Of a DNA stretch of 29,601 bases, positions 16,346 to 24,683 are shown piece after piece. The stretch comes from an uncultured Bacteroides sp. GTDB lineage: Bacteria; Bacteroidota; Bacteroidia; Bacteroidales; Bacteroidaceae. Positions within the stretch are counted from its first letter, which is position 1, and the number at the start of each line of letters is the position of its first letter. The notes beneath the pieces are model-generated. The model was given only the letters and a program-made list of their open reading frames with translations. It made no database searches and was not told the origin of the DNA. The stretch is from the NCBI GenBank assembly GCA_900542985.1, contig UQPQ01000036.1, positions 1-29,601 of the forward strand, read 5' to 3'. The position numbers were made by a program, and so were the translations under genes.

Positions 16346-17346
16346 CCTTCTTTTTTATACCAAGCTATTATTTCCTTTACGCCTCTCTCCAACGGATACT
16401 CCGCCTTATATCCCAACTCTTTTTCCAGTGGAGTAATGTCACAACGCCAGTTCCGTTGCTTCATTATCTTATATTTATCAGGATTTAATGTACTGACCTT
16501 ACCAAACAGTTTGGCTCCCTGATCGGCAAGAAATGACAAAGCTTTCAACAAAAACAATGGACATACAAATCGTAGCACAAAGGGATTTCCCATCTCTTTC
16601 CGTATTAAATCGGAAAAAGTACGGCTACTGTACACTTGTCCGTCGCTTACAAAATAAGCACGTCGGGTAACCTTCTTTTCAATAGCCAGGTACACAGCCT
16701 TTACAAGATCTTGTACATACACAAATGTAATATCCTGCCGTTTGAATCCTGCTGCAAAGTCGATGTGTTGAGCAATAGATTTCGCCATCAGGAAGTAATC
16801 TCGCTCACGTGGTCCATATACACCGGTAGGACGAAATATCACATAAGGGAAATCTTTCAGCGAATGCAAATATTCTTCCGAATGCAGTTTGCTTTGACCA
16901 TATGCCGTATTAGGCTGCGGCACATCCTGTTCTTGTATAGAAGAGTAATCTTTCTCACGGATTGGCCCGAAAACACTCAGTGAACTGATGTAAACAAATT
17001 GCTCCGGCAACATATCCAGTTTACTCAATATCTCGATAAAATAACGGGTTGCCCAGTAATTGCCTATTTCAAAGTCAGCTTTACTACGACATTTCGTTAC
17101 TCCGGCACAGTGAATAATATAGTCCCATCCGCCATGTTCTCTTTTATGTTTGGCCAATTGGCCTTCCAGTTTATCGGAATCTGTAAAATCGAGTTCAGCA
17201 AACTGAATACGTGTATCCTGCAAGTACTTTCGGCTACTGCTCTTACGTACTCCAGCCCATACCTGCATTTCCCGTTCCAATCCGCCTTCCACTAGAAAAC
17301 TTCCGATAAATCCACTAGCTCCGGTTACTAATATTTTCTTTTTCAT
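16336..17346 (-). CDS. NAD(P)-dependent extended SDR (epimerase/dehydratase family)
   Basis: A 336-residue extended short-chain dehydrogenase/reductase. Seen: TGASGFIG at 8-15 for cofactor binding, HCAGVTK at 79-85, SSLSVFG at 121-127 and the catalytic YxxxK as Tyr149 and Lys153. Members act on nucleotide sugars or, in some Caulobacter and Bacteroides cases I recall, on sphingoid bases or ceramides; the motifs do not decide. It is the first gene of a two-gene operon with the PAP2 protein and has a perfect -7 box at 17375-17382. The shared operon with a lipid-type phosphatase favours a lipid substrate, as inference only. Confidence 0.87.
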   Translation of the reverse strand: MKKKILVTGASGFIGSFLVEGGLEREMQVWAGVRKSSSRKYLQDTRIQFAELDFTDSDKLEGQLAKHKREHGGWDYIIHCAGVTKCRSKADFEIGNYWATRYFIEILSKLDMLPEQFVYISSLSVFGPIREKDYSSIQEQDVPQPNTAYGQSKLHSEEYLHSLKDFPYVIFRPTGVYGPRERDYFLMAKSIAQHIDFAAGFKRQDITFVYVQDLVKAVYLAIEKKVTRRAYFVSDGQVYSSRTFSDLIRKEMGNPFVLRFVCPLFLLKALSFLADQGAKLFGKVSTLNPDKYKIMKQRNWRCDITPLEKELGYKAEYPLERGVKEIIAWYKKEGWL

Positions 17347-17374
17347 TCACGTTACCTGTTTGTAATAGAAGTTA

Positions 17375-17382
17375 CAAAGATA
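17375..17382 (-). promoter_or_regulatory. Bacteroidota -7 box for the SDR-PAP2 operon
   Basis: CAAAGATA on the + strand reads TATCTTTG on the minus strand, a full match to TAnnTTTG, 28 bases before the ATG at 17346. Confidence 0.58.
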
Positions 17383-17438
17383 ATGGTTTCTCACTGAAAA
17401 TAAAGGAAGTTATTCGTGCTTTATTCCATTAAATTTGT

Positions 17439-17446
17439 TTACTTTG
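17439..17446 (+). promoter_or_regulatory. Possible -7 box for rnr
   Basis: TTACTTTG differs from TAnnTTTG at one base and would give a 5' leader of roughly 65-70 bases before the ATG at 17522. It diverges from the SDR promoter about 60 bases away. Confidence 0.35.
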
Positions 17447-17521
17447 TAATAACGATTCATTTTTACGCCTGTCTGATACAGCAGATCGCGTAATTCATGA
17501 CAACATCAAAATATCAACATT

Positions 17522-19672
17522 ATGGCTAAAAAGAAAAAAGAAAAAAAAGGCGGAAAACGCATGAAGAAGAAAGAACTGGCAGAGCTTCTGATTAATTATT
17601 TCCGCATGAAGCCAACCGACAGTTTTACTCTGAAACAACTTTTCACAGGGTTAAACCTAACAACCCATCCGCTTAAAATGCTTTGTACTGATACCGTTCA
17701 GGAAATGTTGGAAGACAGTTTCCTTATAGAAACAGAAAAAGGACATTATAAACTGAACGATAAGGGACAAATACTGATTGGTACTTTCCAAAGAAAAAGC
17801 AACGGCAAGAACAGTTTCATCCCCGAAGATGGAGGAGAACCCATCTTCATTGCCGAACGAAACTCGGCACATGCCATGAACAACGACAAGGTAAAATTTT
17901 CTCTTTGCGCCAAGCGTAAACGACATGAACTGGAAGGACAGGTTATCGAAATTCTGGAACATGCCGACAGCACTTTTGTAGGTACACTGAAGGTCAGCAA
18001 GAATTATGCATTCTTACTGACAGAAACCAGTACTCTGGCCAACGACATCTTTATCCCAAAAGATAAGTTGAAGGGAGGAAAAGATGGTGACAAGGCTGTA
18101 GTAAAAATCACCGAATGGCCGGATTATGCCAAAAATCCGTTCGGACAGGTTATTGACATTTTGGGTAAGGCCGGCGACAATACCACAGAAATGCATGCCA
18201 TACTTGCTGAATACGGATTGCCTTATACTTATCCGCAAGCAGTTGAAGAGGCTGCAGAGCGCATCCCAGCAGAAATTACACCGGAAGACTATGCCGAACG
18301 GGAAGATTTCAGAGAGGTAACGACCTTTACCATCGACCCGAAAGATGCCAAGGACTTCGACGATGCTCTGTCTATCCGTCAGTTAAAACCAGGATTATGG
18401 GAAGTGGGAGTTCACATTGCCGATGTATCACATTATGTAAAAGAAGGAAGCATCATCGATAAGGAAGCAGTGAAGCGTGCGACTTCTGTCTATCTGGTAG
18501 ACCGCACCATTCCGATGCTGCCCGAACGTCTGTGTAACTTCATCTGTTCATTACGCCCTAACGAAGAAAAGCTGGCGTATTCTGTCATCTTCGAAATGAA
18601 CGAAAAAGCAGAAGTGAAAGATTATCGTATACGGCACACCGTCATCAAATCGGACCGTCGGTTTACCTACGAAGAAGCACAGCAGATTATTGAAACTGGA
18701 GAAGGAGATTATAAAGAGGAAATACTGCAACTGAACAAGTTGGCACAGATACTACGTGAAAAACGTTTGTCGGCCGGAGCCATCAATTTCGACCGTTGTG
18801 AGGTGAAATTCGAAATAGACGAAACTGGGAAACCGCTCAGCGTATATTTCAAAGTTTCCAAGGAAGCCAACAAACTCATCGAGGAATTTATGTTATTGGC
18901 CAACCGTACCGTAGCCGAACATATTGGCAAGGTTCCCAAAAACAAAAAAGCAAAGGTATTCCCGTATCGTATCCACGATTTGCCGGATCCCGACAAGCTG
19001 GACAACCTGAGCCAGTTTATTGCCCGCTTCGGATACAAAATACGTACTGGGGGAAGCAAAGTGGAAGTATCGAAATCTATTAACCGATTGCTAAGTGACA
19101 TTGATGGCAAGAAGGAACAGAACCTTATTGAAACGGTTTCACTCCGTGCCATGCAGAAAGCTCGCTACTCCATTTACAACATCGGACACTATGGACTGGC
19201 TTTCGATTATTATACACACTTTACTTCGCCTATCCGCCGTTATCCAGATTTAATGGTACATCGCTTATTGACCCGCTATCTGGCTGGAGGACGTACAGCT
19301 CAGGCCGATAAGTACGAAAATTTGTGCGAACACAGTTCTGCCATGGAGCAAACAGCAGCAAGTGCTGAACGTGCTTCTATCAAGTACAAACAGGTAGAAT
19401 TCATGAGCGAACGCATCGGCAACGTGTACGATGGAGTAATATCCGGAGTAACCGAATGGGGATTGTATGTGGAAATCAACGAAAACAAATGCGAAGGTAT
19501 GGTGGCCATGCGCGACTTAGGCAACGATTATTATGAATTTGATGAAAAGAATTATTGCCTCATCGGACGTCGTCATCATCGTAAATTCAGTTTAGGAGAC
19601 CCTGTCAAGATTAAGGTGGCACGTGCCAATCTGGAGAAAAAACAACTCGACTTTATCCTGGCAGACGAATAA
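17522..19672 (+). CDS. rnr: Ribonuclease R
   Basis: A processive 3'-5' exoribonuclease that degrades structured RNA and takes part in RNA quality control. Domains in order: a Lys-rich start (1-18), a winged-helix N-terminal domain (about 18-80), two cold-shock-type RNA-binding domains (about 85-215), the catalytic RNB domain (about 255-600) with TIDPKDAKDFDDA at 270-282, where Asp272, Asp278, Asp280 and Asp281 are the metal ligands, and a C-terminal S1 domain (about 635-716). At 716 residues it lacks the long basic tail of the E. coli enzyme. It is monocistronic and followed by a strong terminator. A start at Met14 is possible but the longer frame is kept since basic N-terminal tails are usual in this group. 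Confidence 0.95.
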   Translation: MAKKKKEKKGGKRMKKKELAELLINYFRMKPTDSFTLKQLFTGLNLTTHPLKMLCTDTVQEMLEDSFLIETEKGHYKLNDKGQILIGTFQRKSNGKNSFIPEDGGEPIFIAERNSAHAMNNDKVKFSLCAKRKRHELEGQVIEILEHADSTFVGTLKVSKNYAFLLTETSTLANDIFIPKDKLKGGKDGDKAVVKITEWPDYAKNPFGQVIDILGKAGDNTTEMHAILAEYGLPYTYPQAVEEAAERIPAEITPEDYAEREDFREVTTFTIDPKDAKDFDDALSIRQLKPGLWEVGVHIADVSHYVKEGSIIDKEAVKRATSVYLVDRTIPMLPERLCNFICSLRPNEEKLAYSVIFEMNEKAEVKDYRIRHTVIKSDRRFTYEEAQQIIETGEGDYKEEILQLNKLAQILREKRLSAGAINFDRCEVKFEIDETGKPLSVYFKVSKEANKLIEEFMLLANRTVAEHIGKVPKNKKAKVFPYRIHDLPDPDKLDNLSQFIARFGYKIRTGGSKVEVSKSINRLLSDIDGKKEQNLIETVSLRAMQKARYSIYNIGHYGLAFDYYTHFTSPIRRYPDLMVHRLLTRYLAGGRTAQADKYENLCEHSSAMEQTAASAERASIKYKQVEFMSERIGNVYDGVISGVTEWGLYVEINENKCEGMVAMRDLGNDYYEFDEKNYCLIGRRHHRKFSLGDPVKIKVARANLEKKQLDFILADE

Positions 19673-19697
19673 TAGGATTTAAGTATATTCTACCAAT

Positions 19698-19738
19698 AAT
19701 GTCATTCCAGACAAAAAATTATCTGGAATGACATTTTT
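19698..19738 (+). terminator. Intrinsic terminator of rnr
   Basis: A 14-bp perfect stem (AATGTCATTCCAGA at 19698-19711 with its complement at 19722-19735), a 10-base A-rich loop and a T-run to 19738, about 25 bases after the rnr stop. Confidence 0.88.
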
Positions 19739-19823
19739 ATTTTCTTAATATCGGATGGATTTCTGAACGGAAAAACAAAAGCCTCCAAGCATCAGCCCAA
19801 TACTCTTTGAAAATCAAAGTAAC

Positions 19824-19955
19824 TTACTTCACTCTCCGGTTCAACTGATTATTGGCCTTGGCAGGCTTCGATTTTCCTATTCGTTTTCCTGTCGGTTTCT
19901 TCTTTCCTTGCTGTTTAGCCTTAAATGCAAAAGGATTCTTTTTATTTACTACCAT
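19824..19955 (-). CDS. Small, highly basic 43-residue protein
   Basis: Too short for common gene callers. It begins MVVNKKNPFAFKAK and ends NNQLNRRVK; about 15 of 43 residues are Lys or Arg and acidic residues are absent, with a GKKKPTGKRIGKSKPAK core. There is no signal peptide or membrane segment. It lies between the rnr terminator and the serine acetyltransferase gene, transcribed away from the latter. A composition like this suits a ribosome- or RNA-associated small protein, but I do not recognise a family. Support is the clean coding appearance (no stop across 43 codons in a strongly biased residue mix) and its isolated position; no convincing -7 box was found. Confidence 0.6.
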   Translation of the reverse strand: MVVNKKNPFAFKAKQQGKKKPTGKRIGKSKPAKANNQLNRRVK

Positions 19956-19992
19956 AATCTATATTTTTCGACAAAAATAAAATATTTCTTTC

Positions 19993-20000
19993 TATTTTTG
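19993..20000 (+). promoter_or_regulatory. Bacteroidota -7 box for the serine acetyltransferase operon
   Basis: TATTTTTG matches TAnnTTTG and ends 22 bases before the ATG at 20023. The -33 region lacks a clear TTTG. Confidence 0.5.
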
Positions 20001-20022
20001 CTTTTTACTAAACAGAAGCATT

Positions 20023-20928
20023 ATGAACACACCCGACTATACACACGTTCTGACGCAAGTAGTTGATAAACTATCCGACAGCAATTCTTTTGGAGGATTG
20101 TTTCATCAACACAAGGATGGAGACCCTCTGCCTTCCGGAAAGTCACTTTACCGCATCGTCGAATTATCACGTGCCATTCTGTTTCCAGGGTACTTCGGAA
20201 CCCCTAATCTGCATACTCATACTATTCACTTCCATATTGGTGTGGACGTCGAAGAGCTTTTTACTCTGCTTACCGAACAGATTCAAGCAGGATTGTGCTT
20301 TGGTGTAGAAAGCAGTGGCATGGCTACCTCTGATACCCCTTGTAGGGAAACAGCTGCCAAACTGGCTATTCAGTTTATCAGTCGGTTGCCCGAACTGAGA
20401 CAAATACTGGCTACCGATGTAGAGGCCGCTTATTACGGTGATCCGGCAGCCAACAGCTTCGGTGAAATCATTTGCTGTTATCCCATCATTCGTGCCATTA
20501 CCAATTACCGTATTGCTCACGAACTTTATTTGCTGAATATTCCACTGATTCCACGTATCATCACCGAAATGGCTCACTCGGAAACAGGGATAGACATTCA
20601 TCCGGGAGCCTGCATCGGACACCATTTTACCATCGACCATGGTACCGGTGTAGTTATTGGAGCCACTTGCATCATCGGCAATCACGTCAAGCTGTATCAG
20701 GGTGTAACACTGGGAGCCAAAAGCTTTCCTCTCGATGAGAATGGAAATCCTATTAAAGGAATCCCCCGCCATCCGATATTGGAAGACGATGTAATTGTAT
20801 ATTCCAATGCAACCATACTGGGACGTATTACTATCGGTAAAGGAGCCACAATTGGTGGTAATATCTGGGTCACCGAAGACGTCCCTGCCGGTGCAAGAAT
20901 TGTACAACGGAAAAACTCGCAAACGTAA
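20023..20928 (+). CDS. cysE: Serine O-acetyltransferase (EpsC/CysE type)
   Basis: Transfers acetyl from acetyl-CoA to L-serine to give O-acetylserine, the first step of cysteine biosynthesis, in the cytoplasm. Seen: an alpha-helical N-terminal half (1 to about 180) and a left-handed beta-helix of hexapeptide repeats (about 188-295) with the catalytic pair Asp205-His206 in IDHGTG and His250 in RHP, matching E. coli Asp157-His158 and His193. At 301 residues it is the longer EpsC-like form common in Bacteroidota. It is followed after 43 bases by the sulfatase-maturating enzyme in the same direction with no terminator, so they probably share a transcript. Confidence 0.92.
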   Translation: MNTPDYTHVLTQVVDKLSDSNSFGGLFHQHKDGDPLPSGKSLYRIVELSRAILFPGYFGTPNLHTHTIHFHIGVDVEELFTLLTEQIQAGLCFGVESSGMATSDTPCRETAAKLAIQFISRLPELRQILATDVEAAYYGDPAANSFGEIICCYPIIRAITNYRIAHELYLLNIPLIPRIITEMAHSETGIDIHPGACIGHHFTIDHGTGVVIGATCIIGNHVKLYQGVTLGAKSFPLDENGNPIKGIPRHPILEDDVIVYSNATILGRITIGKGATIGGNIWVTEDVPAGARIVQRKNSQT

Positions 20929-20960
20929 GATAAAGAATCTAAACACTCACAAACGTAAGA
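20915..20960 (+). repeat. Pair of 16-bp direct repeats at the cysE-anSME junction
   Basis: ACTCGCAAACGTAAGA (20915-20930) and ACTCACAAACGTAAGA (20945-20960) differ at one base and are 30 bases apart. The first copy spans the cysE stop codon, the second lies just before the next gene. Confidence 0.6.
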
Positions 20961-20971
20961 ACTGAAAAACA

Positions 20972-22198
20972 ATGAACACATTTGCACCTTTTGCCCGACC
21001 TCTCTATATCATGACCAAACCTATCGGAGCCATTTGTAATCTGGCTTGTGACTATTGCTATTACCTGGAAAAGTCGAAACTTTATCAGGAAAGCCCTAAA
21101 CATATCATGAGCGACGAACTGCTGGAGAAGTTTATCAAAGAATATATTGAATCGCAAACCATGCCTCAGGTACTGTTTACATGGCATGGAGGAGAAACAT
21201 TGATGCGCCCGCTTTCTTTCTATCAGAAAGCTATGGAACTGCAGCGCAAATATGCACGCGGACGTACGATAGACAACTGTATTCAGACAAATGGTACTTT
21301 GCTTAACGACGAGTGGTGCCGCTTCTTCCACGACAACAACTGGCTGGTAGGTGTTTCGATAGACGGTCCTCAGGAATTTCACGACGAATACCGTAAAAAC
21401 AAGCAAGGAAAACCTTCGTTTATGAAAGTAATGCAAGGCATTAATCTGCTGAACAAACATCGGGTAGAATGGAATGCTCTGGCCGTAGTCAACGATTTTA
21501 ATGCCGACTATCCACTCGACTTCTACCACTTTTTCAAGGAAATAGGTTGCCGGTACATCCAGTTTACTCCCATCGTAGAACGAATTTTCCGTCATGATGA
21601 CGGACGGCATCTGGCAGCTGTAGAAGAAGGGAACAATGAAAAGTTGGCCGACTTCTCTGTAACACCAGAACAATGGGGAAATTTCCTTTGCACCATTTTC
21701 GACGAATGGGTAAAAAACGACGTAGGGGAATATTTCATTCAGTTATTTGATGCCACTCTTGCCAACTGGGTAGGCGAACAGCCCGGAGTATGCTCGTTAG
21801 CCAAAACTTGTGGACATGCAGGAGTCATGGAATTCAATGGCGATGTATACTCTTGCGACCATTTTGTCTTCCCTCAATACAAACTGGGAAATATCTACTC
21901 AAAAACACTGGTAGAAATGATGTACAGCGACAAACAGCAGCAATTCGGACGCAATAAGTTCGACAGTCTGCCTTCTCAATGTAAAGAATGCCAATATCTG
22001 TTTGCCTGCAACGGTGAATGCCCTAAGAATCGTTTTTGTAAAACCGCTAGCGGAGAACCGGGACTTAATTACCTTTGTAAGGGCTATTATCAGTACTTCG
22101 ATCATGTAGCACCTTATATGGACTTTATGAAAAAAGAGTTGTTGGCAGAGCGGGCACCGGCTAATATTATGGAAGCAATAAGAAAAGGAGAATTATAA
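20972..22198 (+). CDS. Anaerobic sulfatase-maturating enzyme (radical SAM, SPASM)
   Basis: Converts an active-site Cys or Ser of sulfatases to formylglycine, needed for sulfatases that act on sulfated host glycans. Seen: the radical-SAM cluster motif CNLACDYC with Cys22, Cys26 and Cys29, the WHGGE site near 70-75, and the C-terminal SPASM/auxiliary-cluster cysteines in CGHAGVMEFNGDVYSCDHFVF and in CKECQYLFACNGECPKNRFC, all typical of the AnSME family. Length 408 is normal. Its homolog in B. thetaiotaomicron is known as chuR. It is likely co-transcribed with cysE and ends at the terminator at 22251. No sulfatase gene is in the window, so its clients lie elsewhere. Confidence 0.92.
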   Translation: MNTFAPFARPLYIMTKPIGAICNLACDYCYYLEKSKLYQESPKHIMSDELLEKFIKEYIESQTMPQVLFTWHGGETLMRPLSFYQKAMELQRKYARGRTIDNCIQTNGTLLNDEWCRFFHDNNWLVGVSIDGPQEFHDEYRKNKQGKPSFMKVMQGINLLNKHRVEWNALAVVNDFNADYPLDFYHFFKEIGCRYIQFTPIVERIFRHDDGRHLAAVEEGNNEKLADFSVTPEQWGNFLCTIFDEWVKNDVGEYFIQLFDATLANWVGEQPGVCSLAKTCGHAGVMEFNGDVYSCDHFVFPQYKLGNIYSKTLVEMMYSDKQQQFGRNKFDSLPSQCKECQYLFACNGECPKNRFCKTASGEPGLNYLCKGYYQYFDHVAPYMDFMKKELLAERAPANIMEAIRKGEL

Positions 22199-22250
22199 TT
22201 TCCACAAAAAACAAGAGATATCCGTATACCTTCATGGTATTACATCATAA

Positions 22251-22296
22251 AAAAATCGCTATGTTGTTCTTTATAGAAGTAACCATAGCGATTTTT
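22251..22296. terminator. Bidirectional terminator between anSME and the PUL
   Basis: AAAAATCGCTATG (22251-22263) pairs with CATAGCGATTTTT (22284-22296). T-runs lie on both outer sides when each strand is read, so it can end both the + strand anSME transcript and the minus-strand PUL transcript. Confidence 0.82.
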
Positions 22297-22317
22297 ATTT
22301 AGAATAACTTAATCTGT

Positions 22318-23505
22318 TTATTTACCTAACACATCCTGTGGCGGGAACTGATAACCTTCTCCTCCATTATTATCCATTACAGCTCCACTGGGAACTTTCA
22401 AGTGTTTCTGACTCTTACTCCAGTCCCATATTTTAGTAGTGTTTTCTGTAATTTCTCCAGTTTCTGAATCGCGCTTTTTACCATTCATCGGATAATACAA
22501 AAGCAAACCTTCGTCATCCGGATTTACAGATTTCCATAAAGACTGTTTAATCTGTTTTTGCGAGCGTGCCACTTTCCAGAAACGTATTTCACGCAACCAT
22601 TCATTACGTCCGCTCAACCAGAACCCGGTAAGACCATAAGGACCAGTACGCATTTCACGATCTGCCACCAGTTCTCCGTTTATATAGATATAATTTTTCT
22701 TTCCATCGTATACCATCGAAATCATATACCACTCATTGGGTTGAGCTGAAAATTTCTCCAATGGCACGTCTATCTGAGAACCTGCAGTCTTCAATTGGAA
22801 CTGATTATATTTAATCGTCACATCACCAAAACGAGGATAGATTTCATCCAATGTACTAGAACCCGATACCACTTTTGTACCTCCAAGAGCTACGTTATTA
22901 CTATTATAAACCGAATGCATGACCATCATTTCAAAAGTCCATACATCAACCTTAAAGTCATCCGGGAACATACCTGCATCTTCTGCACCAGAGCCGGCAA
23001 ACTTCATAACCGGTATCGACACAATAGGTTCAAAAACAAGCAATGCACTTGTTTCACCAGGAATTAAATTCGTACTTCCTCCCTGAATCTTTACAGGAAG
23101 TGCATATGTTCCTTGAGGAGAAAACTCAAGATTCTTCAATACAACTGGAACAGTCTGAGATACAGCATTGGGAGCCAATACAATATTCTTTTCCATTTCG
23201 TACATATTCTCCGGCAGCACAATATAATCTGTCCCGTTCTGCTTATTATATTTGTCTAATACCTCTTGTCCTTCTATAACCAAAGAAACACGTACCTCTT
23301 CTGTTGTTTTCTTTGTCAAGCTAACTTGCAAATCCTTAATCAATACATCATTATGTTCTTTTACAAAAGACTGTATTACTCCTGTGTTAGGCATATACAC
23401 ACCCAACTCTACCTCAAATTCTTTTGTAGCATCTTTATATAGTTCGTCCTGGCAGCTAAAGAACGTAAGCATGCCGACAATTCCTATCATCCAAAATTTC
23501 TTCAT
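22318..23505 (-). CDS. DUF1735 + LamG surface lipoprotein (glycan-binding candidate)
   Basis: A 395-residue lipoprotein. Seen: type II signal peptide with lipobox Cys18 (FFSCQDE), followed by acidic residues typical of Bacteroidota surface export; a DUF1735-like beta domain at about 30-150 (VSLVIEGQEVLDKYN, YALPVKIQGG); then a LamG/concanavalin-like domain at about 165-350 (FTFEMMVMHS-like strand, NEWYMISMVYDGKKNYIYING, LREIRFWKVARS). This architecture is that of surface glycan-binding proteins in N-glycan utilisation loci. It is the last gene of the leftward PUL, 13 bases after the GH18 gene, and ends near a bidirectional terminator. Binding to the GH18 product or substrate is inferred from context. 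Confidence 0.87.
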   Translation of the reverse strand: MKKFWMIGIVGMLTFFSCQDELYKDATKEFEVELGVYMPNTGVIQSFVKEHNDVLIKDLQVSLTKKTTEEVRVSLVIEGQEVLDKYNKQNGTDYIVLPENMYEMEKNIVLAPNAVSQTVPVVLKNLEFSPQGTYALPVKIQGGSTNLIPGETSALLVFEPIVSIPVMKFAGSGAEDAGMFPDDFKVDVWTFEMMVMHSVYNSNNVALGGTKVVSGSSTLDEIYPRFGDVTIKYNQFQLKTAGSQIDVPLEKFSAQPNEWYMISMVYDGKKNYIYINGELVADREMRTGPYGLTGFWLSGRNEWLREIRFWKVARSQKQIKQSLWKSVNPDDEGLLLYYPMNGKKRDSETGEITENTTKIWDWSKSQKHLKVPSGAVMDNNGGEGYQFPPQDVLGK

Positions 23506-23518
23506 AATTCAATTCTTT

Positions 23519-24655
23519 TTACTGATAATTACCCGGATAAACTTGATTTCCTAAATACAGTGCTTGTCTCAGCCATCTATAAGGAGGATTATTGGCATAG
23601 TCATACTCCATATGATATGTACCGATACCTCCAATACGCTTACCACTTGGTAAATCGAGCGTTGCATAATCGAAGATCTGTGTTCCATACAACCCATTAA
23701 ATTCTCCTCTTATCGAAGTATACGTTCTTTGCCCAGACCAGCTTGCGGCACCGCTCTCCGGATGGATACCTCCGGTTCTCCAGCATTGTTCAAATTCAAC
23801 CGTAATGATTGTCTTTCTTTCCCAATTCTCCAGATTAGGCTTATTGATCTTATTTATTACAGACTGAGTAGATGTTTCCCAATATGCCTGATAAATATAA
23901 TGGTCAATCATTTTGGAAGTTTCTGTACTCAACAAATCAGGTTGTCCGTCCATAACCAAAAGTCTTCCGGCAGGACGTAAGCGGTCGCTCATTGTTTTGA
24001 TGAATACATACATATTCTTGTTCTGATTTGTATTCGGACCTATTTCTGTACGCCTTGCCAATGTACCACTATGACCATAACCCGGTTCATAGTCGATATC
24101 AAAACCATCCAGATTATATTTCTCAATAGTATCACAGATTGCATTGGCATAAGCTTTTACACCTTCTTCAAAACTTCCTCCACCTTTCTCGGTCACCCAA
24201 TATTCATAAGCATCTTTACCCGGAGGCGTCATCTGGTCTCCCAAATCCTGTACAATCCAACAAAGCATAGCTTTACCGCCCTTTACTTCCTGGAAAAACT
24301 TTAAATCAGCTTTCTGGTGTTCAGACAGATTACCTCTACAACCCCATAAAGATACCAAGTCTACACTGTCTGGCAACATCTTCAGATAGTTCTGTGCATT
24401 AGAACCTCTTCCTGTCCAGTTACCAAACCATCCGAAGCCCTTTACATGAGGAGTATTACGATATTCACGTATCTTACGATAATGCTCACGCATAGTAGGA
24501 GTCAAATCGGCCTCACTCTGGGCATCTATCAATTCTATATATTTTTCCAATCCTTCTTGGTTAGCATACACTTCTCTTTCCACGTCTGTCCAGTCTGAGC
24601 AGCCTATAAAAGCAACGACAGACAAGCAGATTGCAATATATTTTAATAGCTTCAT
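23519..24655 (-). CDS. GH18 surface endoglycosidase (chitinase/endo-GlcNAcase fold)
   Basis: A 378-residue secreted lipoprotein of glycoside hydrolase family 18. Seen: lipobox Cys19 (FIGCSDW) with acidic residues soon after, then a TIM-barrel core with the family signature LDGFDIDYE at 182-190, in which Glu190 is the catalytic acid and Asp188 aids substrate-assisted hydrolysis; an YQAYWETS motif lies in the second half. Known family activity is cleavage of beta-1,4-linked GlcNAc, in chitin or the chitobiose core of N-glycans. SusC-SusD-GH18-SGBP order favours host N-glycans over chitin, as inference. Surface export would let it release a glycan for import by SusCD. Confidence 0.9.
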   Translation of the reverse strand: MKLLKYIAICLSVVAFIGCSDWTDVEREVYANQEGLEKYIELIDAQSEADLTPTMREHYRKIREYRNTPHVKGFGWFGNWTGRGSNAQNYLKMLPDSVDLVSLWGCRGNLSEHQKADLKFFQEVKGGKAMLCWIVQDLGDQMTPPGKDAYEYWVTEKGGGSFEEGVKAYANAICDTIEKYNLDGFDIDYEPGYGHSGTLARRTEIGPNTNQNKNMYVFIKTMSDRLRPAGRLLVMDGQPDLLSTETSKMIDHYIYQAYWETSTQSVINKINKPNLENWERKTIITVEFEQCWRTGGIHPESGAASWSGQRTYTSIRGEFNGLYGTQIFDYATLDLPSGKRIGGIGTYHMEYDYANNPPYRWLRQALYLGNQVYPGNYQ

Positions 24656-24683
24656 AATTTTTTCTGTTAAAGATTACACTCTA

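Noticed and set aside
20167..21673. Minus-strand open frames of about 259 and 244 codons over cysE and anSME
   Set aside because: Antisense shadows of genes with clear catalytic motifs.
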